A stretch of 62,798 bases of DNA, from positions 1 to 62,798 of the forward strand of contig JANQRS010000040.1 of assembly GCA_028284445.1 (NCBI GenBank), given 5' to 3'. The notes below the pieces were generated by a model that was not told the origin of the DNA, ran no database searches, and was given only the letters and a program-made list of their open reading frames with translations. Source of the DNA: Calditrichia bacterium. Its GTDB lineage: Bacteria > Calditrichota > Calditrichia > RBG-13-44-9 > J075. The stretch's first letter is position 1. Each line of letters starts with the position of its first letter. Shown one piece after another: positions 1 to 9,240 of this stretch. Position numbers and translations under genes: made by a program.

Positions 1-94
1 GTTGAAGCGTTGAAGCGTTGAAGCGTTGAAGCGTTGAAGCGTTGAAGCGTTGAAGCGTTGAAGCGTTGAAGCGTTGAAGCGTTGAAGCGTTGAA
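1..94. repeat. Octamer tandem repeat GTTGAAGC, truncated by window edge
   Basis: About 11.75 perfect copies of the 8-base unit GTTGAAGC run from the first base to position 94, so the array continues outside the window. An 8-base period cannot keep a reading frame and no gene covers it. It belongs to a set of short-unit intergenic arrays in this window (see 17443-17505, 17562-17599 and 62617-62798). Confidence 0.95.
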
Positions 95-336
95 AAGAAA
101 ATGACTGTGGCAGGAATAAGCAAGGACAAATGACGATTGACAATTCTTTTCTTTTCACCTTACGATATCGCGTAGCGATAAAATGGTAATAGTCCCGGGT
201 TTGTTTTTCTAACCGGGGGGGAATTGCAGTCGGCCGATCAACGATCGAACATCAAATATATCCGCGGCAGAGCCGCAAACGAGACATAGAGCGATAATTG
301 ACATCATAAAATAGATCAGACTCCCGGAGTTATAGC
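95..336. other. Intergenic region upstream of the trp operon
   Basis: No convincing gene. It holds an imperfect GC-rich inverted repeat around 197-227 (CCCGGG side, pyrimidine-rich loop, CCGGGG side) and a small hairpin around 263-276 (GCGGC-AGA-GCCGC). A TTGACA hexamer at 298-303 resembles a sigma-70 -35 box, but no good -10 follows at 16-18 bases. I see no Trp-codon leader peptide, so attenuation of the trp operon cannot be claimed. Confidence 0.5.
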
Positions 337-2037
337 ATGCGTCTATTGGTCATCGACAATTTTGACAGTTTTACGTACAACCTGGTTCAATTCCTCGGGG
401 AATTGGGCGCCACGCTGGATGTATATCGCAACGACGCGATTACCGTTGAAGGGATCCGCGAGAAAGCGCCGAATGGCGTGGTCATTTCGCCCGGTCCCGG
501 AACGCCCGACAGCGCCGGTGTTTCGCTGGAGCTCATCAGCGAGTTAGGCGGGGAAATTCCAATACTTGGGGTCTGCCTCGGACACCAGGCCATCGGACAG
601 GCTTTTGGCGGTGAGGTAATTCGGGCGCCTGAGTTGATGCATGGCAAGCGTTCGGAAATTCATCATCAGGGACAAAGTGTTTTTGCTTCCCTGGAGAACC
701 CCTTCAATGCTACCCGCTACCATTCGCTGGTTGTTGAGCGTGATACCCTGCCGGATTGCTTTCACATTACTGCTCAGACTGAGTCCGGTTTAATTATGGG
801 CCTGCACCACAAGGAGTATCCGATTGCCGGCATTCAGTTTCATCCGGAATCATTCATCACTGAATACGGCAAGGTCATGCTGCAAAATTTCATTGATATT
901 TGCACGGCTTTCGCTGCCGGCGACAAATCACCGGCCCCCGCAAAACCAACCCTAATTCGCAAACCGGTGCAAAAAAAAACGCCGGAACCGAGCCCCGTCA
1001 TTATCAAAAAAGAGATTAAAAACATGGTACAAACATCGATCAAACGAATTATTGATGGCACCCATTTGTCACGCGAAGAAGCTTTTGAAACCATGAACAC
1101 GATAATGCAAGGCAAGGCGACAGAAGCCCAGATCGGTGCATTTCTGATTGGCATGCGCATGAAGGGTGAACAACCTGCCGAGATCGCCGGCTTTGCCGAC
1201 TCGATGCGCAGTCAGGCACATAAGGTCACCTACAAGGGGACCGAACCGGCGGTAGATATCGTTGGTACCGGCGGCGATGGCAAACACACCTTCAACATAT
1301 CGACCGTAGCAGCTTTTGTGGTTGCCGGTGCAGGCGTCCCAATGGCCAAACACGGCAATCGCTCCGTTTCCAGCAAATGCGGCAGTGCTGACGTGCTCAA
1401 AGCCCTGGGCATCAAAATTGATTTGAACGCTGAGCAAATGTCAAGATGCCTGAATGAAGTAGGCATTTCATTTATTTTTGCACCGATGGTTCACCCGGCA
1501 ATGAAGCACGCTATCGGTCCGCGCCGGGAAATCGGGGTTCGCTCCGTTTTTAATATTCTTGGCCCGATCACCAACCCTGCCGGCGTCAAGCATCAGTTGA
1601 TTGGTGTATACGATCGCAAGCTCGCTCCGCTATTGGCCGAAGTGCTGCGCCAATTGGGGTCGGAAAGAATCATGCTGGTTCACAGTGCGGACGGAATGGA
1701 TGAAATATCCCTCGCTGCCCCGACTTACGTCACTGAGCTCTCCGACGGCGACATCAGTCATTACGAGATCGATCCCACTCAATTTGGTCTGGAATTTGAC
1801 GAGAGTGAGGTACGTGGTGGTGATGCACAAGTCAATGCCCGGATTGCCCTGGCAATTCTGGAAGGCAAGAAAGGCACCGGCCGCAATATCGTACTGGCAA
1901 ATGCAGCAGCCTGCCTCTACGTCGCAGGACGCACCAGCAGCCTCGAAGAGGCGATGCAAATGGCAGCCAAGAGTATTGATGAAGGTCAGGCAATGGCCAA
2001 ACTGCAGGCTTTGAAAAACTTTACCGGTTCACTATAA
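337..2037 (+). CDS. trpGD: TrpGD fusion: anthranilate synthase glutaminase + anthranilate phosphoribosyltransferase
   Basis: Bifunctional tryptophan enzyme of 566 residues. Residues 1-190 are a class I glutamine amidotransferase (TrpG): PGPGTP near 52-57, nucleophile Cys80 in GVCLGH, and the His169/Glu171 pair in HPES; it supplies ammonia to TrpE. A Pro/Lys-rich linker (about 195-228) leads to the TrpD domain (about 232-566), which moves phosphoribosyl from PRPP to anthranilate and shows the GTGGD PRPP-binding loop and KHGNRS. The same fusion order is known in enterobacteria. An internal Met230 could be a relic of a separate TrpD start but has only a weak ribosome binding site. First gene of the operon. 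The partner TrpE is not encoded in this window. Confidence 0.95.
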   Translation: MRLLVIDNFDSFTYNLVQFLGELGATLDVYRNDAITVEGIREKAPNGVVISPGPGTPDSAGVSLELISELGGEIPILGVCLGHQAIGQAFGGEVIRAPELMHGKRSEIHHQGQSVFASLENPFNATRYHSLVVERDTLPDCFHITAQTESGLIMGLHHKEYPIAGIQFHPESFITEYGKVMLQNFIDICTAFAAGDKSPAPAKPTLIRKPVQKKTPEPSPVIIKKEIKNMVQTSIKRIIDGTHLSREEAFETMNTIMQGKATEAQIGAFLIGMRMKGEQPAEIAGFADSMRSQAHKVTYKGTEPAVDIVGTGGDGKHTFNISTVAAFVVAGAGVPMAKHGNRSVSSKCGSADVLKALGIKIDLNAEQMSRCLNEVGISFIFAPMVHPAMKHAIGPRREIGVRSVFNILGPITNPAGVKHQLIGVYDRKLAPLLAEVLRQLGSERIMLVHSADGMDEISLAAPTYVTELSDGDISHYEIDPTQFGLEFDESEVRGGDAQVNARIALAILEGKKGTGRNIVLANAAACLYVAGRTSSLEEAMQMAAKSIDEGQAMAKLQALKNFTGSL

Positions 2038-2057
2038 GTCAGGAAGAGACAGACAAG

Positions 2058-2861
2058 ATGAGTAAGAATTTCCTGGGCAAAATCCTGGAAACCAAGAAGC
2101 AGGAAGTGGCAGAAGGACGCGCCCATCGCACCATCGGGGAACTGGAAGAGCAAATTACCGGCCAGGCTGCCCCGCTTTCATTTAGCCAGGCCTTGCGCAA
2201 AGAAAATGACGTCAGCATTATTTCAGAAATCAAAAAGGCATCCCCCAGCGCCGGCGTGATTCGCCCGGATTTCGCTCCGATTAACATTGCCAAATCCTAT
2301 GTTGCCGCCGGCACAAGCGCGATTTCGATTCTCACCGATCAGCAATATTTTCAGGGTGACCTGTCATTTATTAGCAACGTTCGCCCACATGCTCAGGTCC
2401 CCTTACTTCGCAAAGATTTCATCATTGATGACTATCAAATTTATGAGGCCCGGGCCTTTGGCGCGGATGCCTTATTGCTGATTGTCGCAGCTCTGGATGA
2501 CAGCGATTTGCGCAGTCTTTTAGCCAAAACCGCTGAGCTTGGCATGGAAGCGTTGGTTGAAGTGCATGATGAAGCAGAATTTCATCGGGCAATCGATGCC
2601 GGCGCAGGCATCATAGGCGTCAACAACCGAAATCTGACAACTTTCGATGTTGATTTGGCGACCACTGAACGCCTCGCGGGCTTGGCGCCGTCGGAAACAA
2701 TTCTCGTTGGTGAGAGCGGTATATCAACTCCGGATGATATCCAGCGCATGGTTGACTGCGGTATTCATGCCATGTTGGTCGGCAGCCATTTTATGCGCCA
2801 ACCGGATCCCGGCCAGGCACTCAGGCTCTTCAAGGAGGAGATTGCCCGGTGCTTCGCGTAA
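2058..2861 (+). CDS. trpC: Indole-3-glycerol phosphate synthase TrpC
   Basis: 267 residues, the usual length for monofunctional TrpC, a TIM barrel that closes and decarboxylates CdRP to indole-3-glycerol phosphate. Diagnostic motifs: EIKKASPSAG near residue 57 (catalytic Lys and phosphate contacts), LRKDFIIDDYQ, GVNNRNL and ESGIST, ending with the VGSHFMR phosphate loop. It starts 20 bases after trpGD with AGGAAGAG upstream, and its last 13 bases overlap trpF. Confidence 0.96.
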   Translation: MSKNFLGKILETKKQEVAEGRAHRTIGELEEQITGQAAPLSFSQALRKENDVSIISEIKKASPSAGVIRPDFAPINIAKSYVAAGTSAISILTDQQYFQGDLSFISNVRPHAQVPLLRKDFIIDDYQIYEARAFGADALLLIVAALDDSDLRSLLAKTAELGMEALVEVHDEAEFHRAIDAGAGIIGVNNRNLTTFDVDLATTERLAGLAPSETILVGESGISTPDDIQRMVDCGIHAMLVGSHFMRQPDPGQALRLFKEEIARCFA

Positions 2862-3514
2862 AGGTTTGCGGCATTACCCGGCAGAAGGATGCAGCATACG
2901 CCTGTGAACTGGGCGCCGACGCCATTGGATTGATCTTCTACCCCAAGAGTCCCAGAAACATTGATATTGATGCAGCCGCTGCCATTGCGAAAACGCTGCC
3001 GGATCATGTCGCCCGTGTCGGCGTATTCGTTAATCCGGAGCTGGATGTCTTACGGCGCCACATCGATTATGTTGGCCTTGACGTCGTCCAGGTTCACGGA
3101 GATCACGATTGGGAAATGCTGCGCTTTGTCGGCGCATTGCGACTGGTACCGGCAATCCAGGCTGGCGATGCTATGCAGTTGGCAGACCTGGAAATCGCAG
3201 GACGGCAGTCGGCCGCCCTGCTGCTGGATGCCCATAAAAGCGGCCAATATGGTGGAACCGGTCATCGCACGAATTGGGATCTGGCACGCAATGCCGTCGA
3301 GAAATATCGCATTATTCTGGCTGGCGGTATCGGCCCGGAGAATGCCCGGGAGGCGATCGAATACGTAAATCCATATGCCATCGATGTCAACAGCGGCGTG
3401 GAGGAAAACCCCGGCATTAAGGATCACCAAAAACTGGCACATTTATTCAAAAATATAGAGGAGTATCGCAATGGATGGACAGCAAATGCGGACCAACGCT
3501 TCCCATTGGCCTGA
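2849..3514 (+). CDS. trpF: Phosphoribosylanthranilate isomerase TrpF
   Basis: 221-residue TIM barrel catalysing the Amadori rearrangement of PRA to CdRP. KVCGITR with the catalytic Cys sits at the N-terminus, LLDAHKSGQYGGTGH and LAGGIGPENA are the catalytic-Asp and phosphate-binding strands, and DVNSGVEENPGIKD is the family's C-terminal signature. The start is GTG at 2849, preceded by AAGGAGGAG at 2832-2840 inside trpC. The C-terminus overlaps trpB by 44 bases, which implies translational coupling. Confidence 0.95.
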   Translation: MLRVKVCGITRQKDAAYACELGADAIGLIFYPKSPRNIDIDAAAAIAKTLPDHVARVGVFVNPELDVLRRHIDYVGLDVVQVHGDHDWEMLRFVGALRLVPAIQAGDAMQLADLEIAGRQSAALLLDAHKSGQYGGTGHRTNWDLARNAVEKYRIILAGGIGPENAREAIEYVNPYAIDVNSGVEENPGIKDHQKLAHLFKNIEEYRNGWTANADQRFPLA

Positions 3515-4697
3515 CGAGCAGGGACGTTTTGGACAATTTGGCGGGAAGTATGTTCCGGAAATCCTGATGCCGGTCATCGAGGAAGTTGAAGCGGCATACC
3601 GGGCAACCCTGGATGATAAAGACTTCCAAAAAGAATTAGACGATTTTCACCGGGAATATACCGGCCGTCCCAATCCCCTGACCTTTGCTGATCGCCTGAC
3701 AGTCGAGTTAGGTGGCCCAAAGATTTATATGAAGCGTGAAGATTTAAACCACACCGGCGCTCATAAAATTAACAATGTGATTGGACAATTACTATTGGCC
3801 AAACGCATGGGCAAGAAGCGCATTATTGCGGAAACCGGCGCTGGTCAGCATGGCGTGGCCACTGCAACCTTTGCAGCAAAATTAAATCTTGAATGTCATG
3901 TTTACATGGGCGAGGAAGATATTCGCCGGCAGCGCCTGAACGTTTTCCGTATGCGCCTGATGGGCGCCAATGTAATTCCGGTAAGCAGCGGCAGCAAAAC
4001 CTTGAAGGACGCAATCAACGAAGCAATTCGCGATTGGGTAACCAACGTTGAGACCACTTTTTACTGCATCGGCTCAGTCGTGGGCCCTCATCCTTACCCC
4101 ATGATGGTTCGTGATTTCCAGGCGATTATCGGGCGGGAAGCGAAAGCGCAGCATTTGGCGCTTGAAGGGCGTTTGCCGGACGCGATTCTGGCCTGCGTGG
4201 GCGGCGGTTCCAATGCCATGGGTATGTTCTTCGATTTTATCGATGATAAGGATGTAAAGATCTACGGCGTTGAGGCAGGTGGCCGCAGTGGCGATATCGG
4301 TGATCATGCTGCCACCCTGACCTATGGCAGCCCCGGTGTCTTGCATGGTATGATGACCACCTTGCTGCAGACCAATGATGGCCAGATCAGCGATGTTCAT
4401 TCGGTATCCGCCGGATTGGACTATCCCGGTGTTGGCCCGGAACACGCATACCTGAGCGAAACCGGACGCGTGCACTATACCTCAGCAACCGATGCCCAGG
4501 CAATGGAAGGTATTTCACTGCTTTCCCGAACTGAAGGCATCATTCCAGCACTGGAAACGGCCCATGCCGTTTATTACCTGAAAGAGCTGGCACCAAAAAT
4601 GTCGAAAGACGAATCTTTGATTATTTGTCTGTCAGGACGTGGCGACAAGGATATGGAGACCGTTGCAGCATTAATGGAAAAGGAGATCAATTCATGA
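3471..4697 (+). CDS. trpB: Tryptophan synthase beta subunit TrpB
   Basis: 408 residues of the TrpB1 type, a PLP enzyme joining indole and serine. The Schiff-base lysine is Lys99 in HTGAHKINN, the PLP phosphate loop is GGGSNA, and GQFGGKYVPE marks the N-terminus. Its length and the adjacent trpA fit the classical alpha2-beta2 complex with indole channelling. AGAGGAG precedes the ATG, inside trpF. The stop overlaps the trpA start as ATGA (4694-4697). Confidence 0.97.
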   Translation: MDGQQMRTNASHWPDEQGRFGQFGGKYVPEILMPVIEEVEAAYRATLDDKDFQKELDDFHREYTGRPNPLTFADRLTVELGGPKIYMKREDLNHTGAHKINNVIGQLLLAKRMGKKRIIAETGAGQHGVATATFAAKLNLECHVYMGEEDIRRQRLNVFRMRLMGANVIPVSSGSKTLKDAINEAIRDWVTNVETTFYCIGSVVGPHPYPMMVRDFQAIIGREAKAQHLALEGRLPDAILACVGGGSNAMGMFFDFIDDKDVKIYGVEAGGRSGDIGDHAATLTYGSPGVLHGMMTTLLQTNDGQISDVHSVSAGLDYPGVGPEHAYLSETGRVHYTSATDAQAMEGISLLSRTEGIIPALETAHAVYYLKELAPKMSKDESLIICLSGRGDKDMETVAALMEKEINS

Positions 4698-5485
4698 CCC
4701 GTTTAAGAAGTTATCTTGACAGTAAGCGGCAAGGCGGCGACAAAATTGTATCAATCTACCTGACTGCCGGCTATCCGACACCGGATTGCACACCTCGCCT
4801 GCTTGACAGCATCGTTAAGGGCGGCGCAGACCTGATCGAACTAGGTGTTCCGTTTAGTGATCCGATGGCAGATGGTCCGACCATCCAGGAGAGCTCTCAG
4901 AAGGCCCTGGATGCCGGCATAACCTTGCAAGGTACCTTGGATATCGCCAGTGACTTTACCAAGCGCCACGACATACCCTTGCTGCTCATGGGGTATTGCA
5001 ATCCATTTCAACGTTTTGGCTGGGAAAAGCTGGCCAAAGCTTCAGCTGAGGCAGGCGCTCAGGGTTTTATCGTGCCCGACCTTCCCCCGGAAGAAAGCGC
5101 AGGCGTACAGGCAGCCGTTGATGCAGAAGGATTGAGCCTCACCTATCTGGTATCGCCAAATACCCCGGCTGAGCGCGTCAAAATAGTCAATGAAAAGTCA
5201 ACAGGCTTTATCTATGCGGTTTCGCTGACCGGCGTCACTGGTGCGCGTGAATCGCTACCGGAAGCGACTGTGGCCTTCCTGAAGCGCCTGCGCAGTCAAA
5301 CAGATCATCCGGTATTGGTAGGGTTTGGCATCTCCAATCCGACTACTGCCAAAGAAATGAGCGAGTTTGGTGATGGTGTTATCATCGGCAGCGCTTTAAT
5401 CAAGCGAATCTCCGAAAGTCCTGACGTCGATGCCGCCTGTAAGAATGTAGAGGAATTTGTTCGGTCTGTAAAAGAAGCAGTGTAA
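4694..5485 (+). CDS. trpA: Tryptophan synthase alpha subunit TrpA
   Basis: 263 residues from the ATG at 4694, chosen over the longer frame because it overlaps the trpB stop as ATGA and is preceded by AAAAGGAGA. TIM barrel releasing indole from indole-3-glycerol phosphate. Catalytic Glu lies in LIELGVPFSDPMADGP together with the catalytic Asp of the same motif; FIVPDLPPEES and the phosphate-binding VGFGIS and GSAL loops follow. Last gene of the operon; the hairpin repeat starting just after the stop probably terminates transcription. Confidence 0.96.
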   Translation: MTRLRSYLDSKRQGGDKIVSIYLTAGYPTPDCTPRLLDSIVKGGADLIELGVPFSDPMADGPTIQESSQKALDAGITLQGTLDIASDFTKRHDIPLLLMGYCNPFQRFGWEKLAKASAEAGAQGFIVPDLPPEESAGVQAAVDAEGLSLTYLVSPNTPAERVKIVNEKSTGFIYAVSLTGVTGARESLPEATVAFLKRLRSQTDHPVLVGFGISNPTTAKEMSEFGDGVIIGSALIKRISESPDVDAACKNVEEFVRSVKEAV

Positions 5486-5605
5486 CGAGCTGAAGCTCGT
5501 GTCAGGCCATCCCTGGCCGTCATAGGCTTCGCCTCGGCAACTCGCTTCGCTCGTGTAAACTAACATCCCCCTATATCCCCTTTGAAGGGGGACTTAGGGG
5601 GATGT
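5486..5605. repeat. Composite hairpin repeat, copy A, ending in a CCCCCTA...TAGGGGG palindrome
   Basis: Two parts. 5486-5558 is a string of mini-hairpins (GAGC-TGAA-GCTC, GGCC-N6-GGCC, AGGC-TTC-GCCT). 5563-5605 is a near-perfect GC-rich palindrome whose arms ACATCCCCCTA and TAGGGGGATGT flank a TTTGAA-type loop. The same composite, in the same order and orientation, lies at 9247-9366 beyond the next gene. It probably acts as the trp operon terminator as well as being a dispersed repeat. The rest of the gap, to 5802, holds no gene; GGGAGG at about 5791 is the ribosome binding site of the next one. Confidence 0.85.
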
Positions 5606-5802
5606 CTATTTCTCACTCCCTACCCTACTGTTAAATTTGCTTGCCAACAATTTTCGCATTTTTTTCAAAATTGCTGATCTTTCGCCCGTCATTCAAGATA
5701 ACCTGATAATTTTTGGTTAAAATATTGGATCAGAGAATTATTCGACAGAACAGTTCTATTCTATCCTAAGTCGCATACCTAAAAATCAAAGGGAGGTCTA
5801 TC

Positions 5803-8800
5803 ATGGAAACACAATTTCCATCGTTTTATTCTCAGGCAAGTACTAGCGTTTATCATAAATATTCCAAATCAAACAGCATCCGTGGTTTTCATTTTCTCTG
5901 TTGTCTCTTGTTGGTTCTGACCTGGGCAGCTATGGCGCAAGTGGATAGTTACAATATCCAGCCGGGTTCAGTTACCTCCAGTTTTGCCCATTTTTATGAT
6001 ACTGGTGGTGAAACCGCAAATTACCAGGACAACGAAAACATCACTATGACCATTTATCCGGAGGATTCTACCCAGAAAATCTGCGTTACTTTTCACGAAT
6101 TCGAAACACAGGCTGGAAGCAGTGCGGACATCCTTTACGTTTATGACGGCAACAGCACCGCGGCACCATTAATTGCCCAGCTCAGCGGCGTTAACTATGG
6201 AACGCTTTCTTCATCCGCCGCAGATGGTTCTCTGACTTTCCAGTTTGTGTCGAATAGCTCTACAAACAGCCTGGGATGGAACGCATCGATTACGACTGAC
6301 AATACGCCCGAGGACATCACCATGATTGGCGATGCCACATGGATCATTTCCTCAGGAAATTTCTATGACAATGGCGGTAAGAATTCGAACTACAGCGATA
6401 GTAAAAACAATACAGTTACACTCATTCCGTCTAACACTGAAGATAAGCTAAGCGTCACCTTTCACGAGTTCGAAACGCAAGGCGGCACCAGCGCTGACAT
6501 CCTATATGTTTATGATGGCAACAGCACCTCGGCGCCCTTAATTGCCAGGCTCAGCGGGGTCAACTATGGCACCATTTCCTCCACTGCCTCAGATGGCTCT
6601 CTAACATTTCACTTCATATCCAACGCGACGACGAATGACTTTGGATGGCATGCAACGATCAGTACTCACGAGCGAAGCAAAGATATTACCATGCTGGCAT
6701 CGCGAACCTACACGACTTCAAGCGGAAGATTTTATGACAATGGCGGTGCACACGGTGATTATGCGGCAAACAAGGATGAAACGGTAACCATATTGCCGGA
6801 AAGCGCCGGGGAAAAATTAACGGTGACATTTCACGAATGCGATATTGCTGCAGGAGATGTGCTTTATGCATTCGATGGCAGTGATGCTTCCGCTCCGCTC
6901 ATTGCATCGATAACCGGAGCCAACTATGGAACGGTTAGATCTTCGGCAAGTGATGGCGCACTGACTTTTCAGTTTGTTTCCGATGGCGCTACAAATGGTG
7001 AGGGATGGTATGCATCCATCTCCGGCGAAGCCGTCGTCGAGGACGTTACCATGCTTGCAAATGGATCGTTTACAGTATCGGGCAAGGGCAGATTTTACGA
7101 CAACGGTGGACCGGAAAACAATTATGAACATAATCAAAACGTGGTAACCACAATCTACCCGGAGAATACTGCCGACAAACTCAGCGTTACGTTTCATTCC
7201 TTCAATACGCAAGCAGATTTCGATATTCTTCATGTCTATGACGGCAATAGTGTCAGCGCGCCATTGATTGGCTCCTACAGCGGTGAACGCACCGTGTTTA
7301 CCGTGACGTCGTCCGCTACAGATGGCAGCTTGACGTTTAATTTTGTTTCCAATAATGCAACCAATGACGACGGCTGGTATGCTTCGATCACCAACTCTGC
7401 AGCAATTCCTTCGTACGATTTGACGAGCTCAACCAGCCATTCCATACCAACCGGTAGCTCAGCATTCTTTTATGACAGCGGTGGTCCGGACGCCATTTAT
7501 GCAGCCAATGAGAATAATACTATCACCTTTACCCCGGAAAACAACAACAACAAATTGAGCGTGGTGTTTGACTATTTCCAGACCTGGAATGCCAGCGATT
7601 ATCTGGAAGTTTTTGATGGCAATAGCATCACGGCTCCTATCTTGGCAACACTACACTCTAATGCCGGCTATGGCACTATTACCGCCTCCGATGCCAATGC
7701 AACCGGCAGCCTGACATTCAGGTTCGTATCGAACAATTCCGGCAATAGCGGTGGCTGGGCGGCATTGATTACAGCTGATGCCGGTACACGCAATTTTGCC
7801 TTGCCCGGAGCATACGAATTACCATCCGGTACGGTCGGATTTTTCTATGACCACGGCGGACCCGGCGGCAATTATGTGGCAAATGTCGACGAGGTAACCA
7901 CTATCAGTCCGGAAAATAGCGGTGATAAACTCAGCGTGTCGTTCAGTTATTTGCAAACCTGGAATGCCAGTGACTATCTGGAGGTTCGCGACGGAAACAG
8001 CATCACAGCGCCTCTCTTGGCAACACTCCACAGCAACGCCGGCTACGGCACAATTACCGCTTCGGATGCCAATGCAACCGGTAGCCTGACATTCAAATTT
8101 GTATCGAACAATTCCGGCAATAGCGGTGGCTGGGCAGCGGCCGTTACGACCGAAAGCAACCCTGAAACCTTTTCTCTCCCCGGCAGCTATAGCTTGCCAT
8201 CCGGAACGATCGGCTACTTTTATGATAGTGGCGGACCGGCCGGCAACTATGTCGCCAATCAAGATGAGGTAACAACCATTAGTCCTGCAAATAGTGGCGA
8301 CAAACTCAGCGTGTCATTCAGTTATTTTCAAACCTGGAATGCCAGTGACTTTCTGGAGGTTCGCGACGGTAACAGCATCACTGCGCCGTTGTTGGCAACC
8401 TTACATAGTCATGCGGGCTACGGCACAATTACCGCTTCGGATGCCAATGCAACCGGCAGTTTGACATTCAGGTTTGTTTCTAACAATTCCGGAAATAGTG
8501 GTGGTTGGGCAGCTGCGATTACAAGCGATGCCAGTCCGAAGAACTTTTCTCTGCCCGGCATCTACGGATTACCGTCAGAAACCATTGGATTCTATTATGA
8601 CAGCGGCGGACCAAACGGCAACTACGTTGCTAACCAGGATGAAGTCACCACCATTAATCCGGCCAACAGCGGTGATCGAGTAAGTGCCTCGTTCAACCAT
8701 TTTCAAACATGGAACGCCAGTGATTTTCTGGAGATTTACGACGGCAACAACCTTGCTGCGCCGTTGCTTGGCACATTTAGCATATCAACGAACCCCGGCA

Positions 8801-9231
8801 CTGTAACCGCATCAGAAGCGAATTCGACTGGCAGCCTGACATTTAGATTTGTCTCAAATAATTCCGGTAACAGCGAAGGATGGGCAGCGGTCATCACATC
8901 AACGCCTGGTCCTACCGGCATAGCAGAAGATGATGATGCAAATGATATCCCTGACGCATTCGGCTTGTCGCGAAATTATCCGAATCCATTTAACCCGTCA
9001 ACCACCATAAACTATCAATTGCCGCAATCTGCACAGGTGGAATTGAGCATATTCAACATCGTCGGTCAGAAGGTGGTCACCTTGGTAAGCGACCATCAAA
9101 CAGCAGGAGAAAAAACGGTGATATGGGATGGGCGGAACGCCGATGGCAAGGCGGTGGCCAGTGGCATCTATGTTTATCGCTTACAAGCAGGAGATTTTGT
9201 GCGGTCGTACAAAATGTTACTAACGAAGTAG
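5803..9231 (+). CDS. Secreted protein with eight CUB-like repeats and a C-terminal type A sorting domain
   Basis: 1142 residues. After about 25 extra N-terminal residues comes a hydrophobic signal segment ending AMA|Q near residue 45; GGGAGG before the ATG supports the upstream start. Eight repeats of about 120 residues follow, each with FYDxGG, an NY motif, a TIxPxN strand, a DxLxVYDGNS strand, SLTFxFVSN and a closing GWxAxI. This matches the CUB fold without disulphide cysteines. Repeats 5-8 are far more alike than 1-4. The last 90 or so residues are the NYPNPFNPSTT domain (FlgD-Ig-like, sorting type A) ending in a YKMLLTK tail, which in this superphylum directs type IX export or surface attachment. 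Probably a surface adhesin or matrix protein; the ligand is unknown. Monocistronic and flanked by the composite repeats. Confidence 0.9.
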   Translation: METQFPSFYSQASTSVYHKYSKSNSIRGFHFLCCLLLVLTWAAMAQVDSYNIQPGSVTSSFAHFYDTGGETANYQDNENITMTIYPEDSTQKICVTFHEFETQAGSSADILYVYDGNSTAAPLIAQLSGVNYGTLSSSAADGSLTFQFVSNSSTNSLGWNASITTDNTPEDITMIGDATWIISSGNFYDNGGKNSNYSDSKNNTVTLIPSNTEDKLSVTFHEFETQGGTSADILYVYDGNSTSAPLIARLSGVNYGTISSTASDGSLTFHFISNATTNDFGWHATISTHERSKDITMLASRTYTTSSGRFYDNGGAHGDYAANKDETVTILPESAGEKLTVTFHECDIAAGDVLYAFDGSDASAPLIASITGANYGTVRSSASDGALTFQFVSDGATNGEGWYASISGEAVVEDVTMLANGSFTVSGKGRFYDNGGPENNYEHNQNVVTTIYPENTADKLSVTFHSFNTQADFDILHVYDGNSVSAPLIGSYSGERTVFTVTSSATDGSLTFNFVSNNATNDDGWYASITNSAAIPSYDLTSSTSHSIPTGSSAFFYDSGGPDAIYAANENNTITFTPENNNNKLSVVFDYFQTWNASDYLEVFDGNSITAPILATLHSNAGYGTITASDANATGSLTFRFVSNNSGNSGGWAALITADAGTRNFALPGAYELPSGTVGFFYDHGGPGGNYVANVDEVTTISPENSGDKLSVSFSYLQTWNASDYLEVRDGNSITAPLLATLHSNAGYGTITASDANATGSLTFKFVSNNSGNSGGWAAAVTTESNPETFSLPGSYSLPSGTIGYFYDSGGPAGNYVANQDEVTTISPANSGDKLSVSFSYFQTWNASDFLEVRDGNSITAPLLATLHSHAGYGTITASDANATGSLTFRFVSNNSGNSGGWAAAITSDASPKNFSLPGIYGLPSETIGFYYDSGGPNGNYVANQDEVTTINPANSGDRVSASFNHFQTWNASDFLEIYDGNNLAAPLLGTFSISTNPGTVTASEANSTGSLTFRFVSNNSGNSEGWAAVITSTPGPTGIAEDDDANDIPDAFGLSRNYPNPFNPSTTINYQLPQSAQVELSIFNIVGQKVVTLVSDHQTAGEKTVIWDGRNADGKAVASGIYVYRLQAGDFVRSYKMLLTK

Positions 9232-9240
9232 AACTCTCTA

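Noticed and set aside
1..94. CRISPR-like repeat array
   Set aside because: Units are 8 bases with no spacers; it is a simple tandem repeat.
298..303. TTGACA as a sigma-70 promoter of the trp operon
   Set aside because: No -10 hexamer lies at the right spacing, and promoter consensus in this superphylum often differs; not enough to call.
1024..2037. Independent trpD gene starting at internal Met230
   Set aside because: The frame is continuous with TrpG, the linker is Pro/Lys-rich as in natural fusions, and the internal start has only a weak ribosome binding site.
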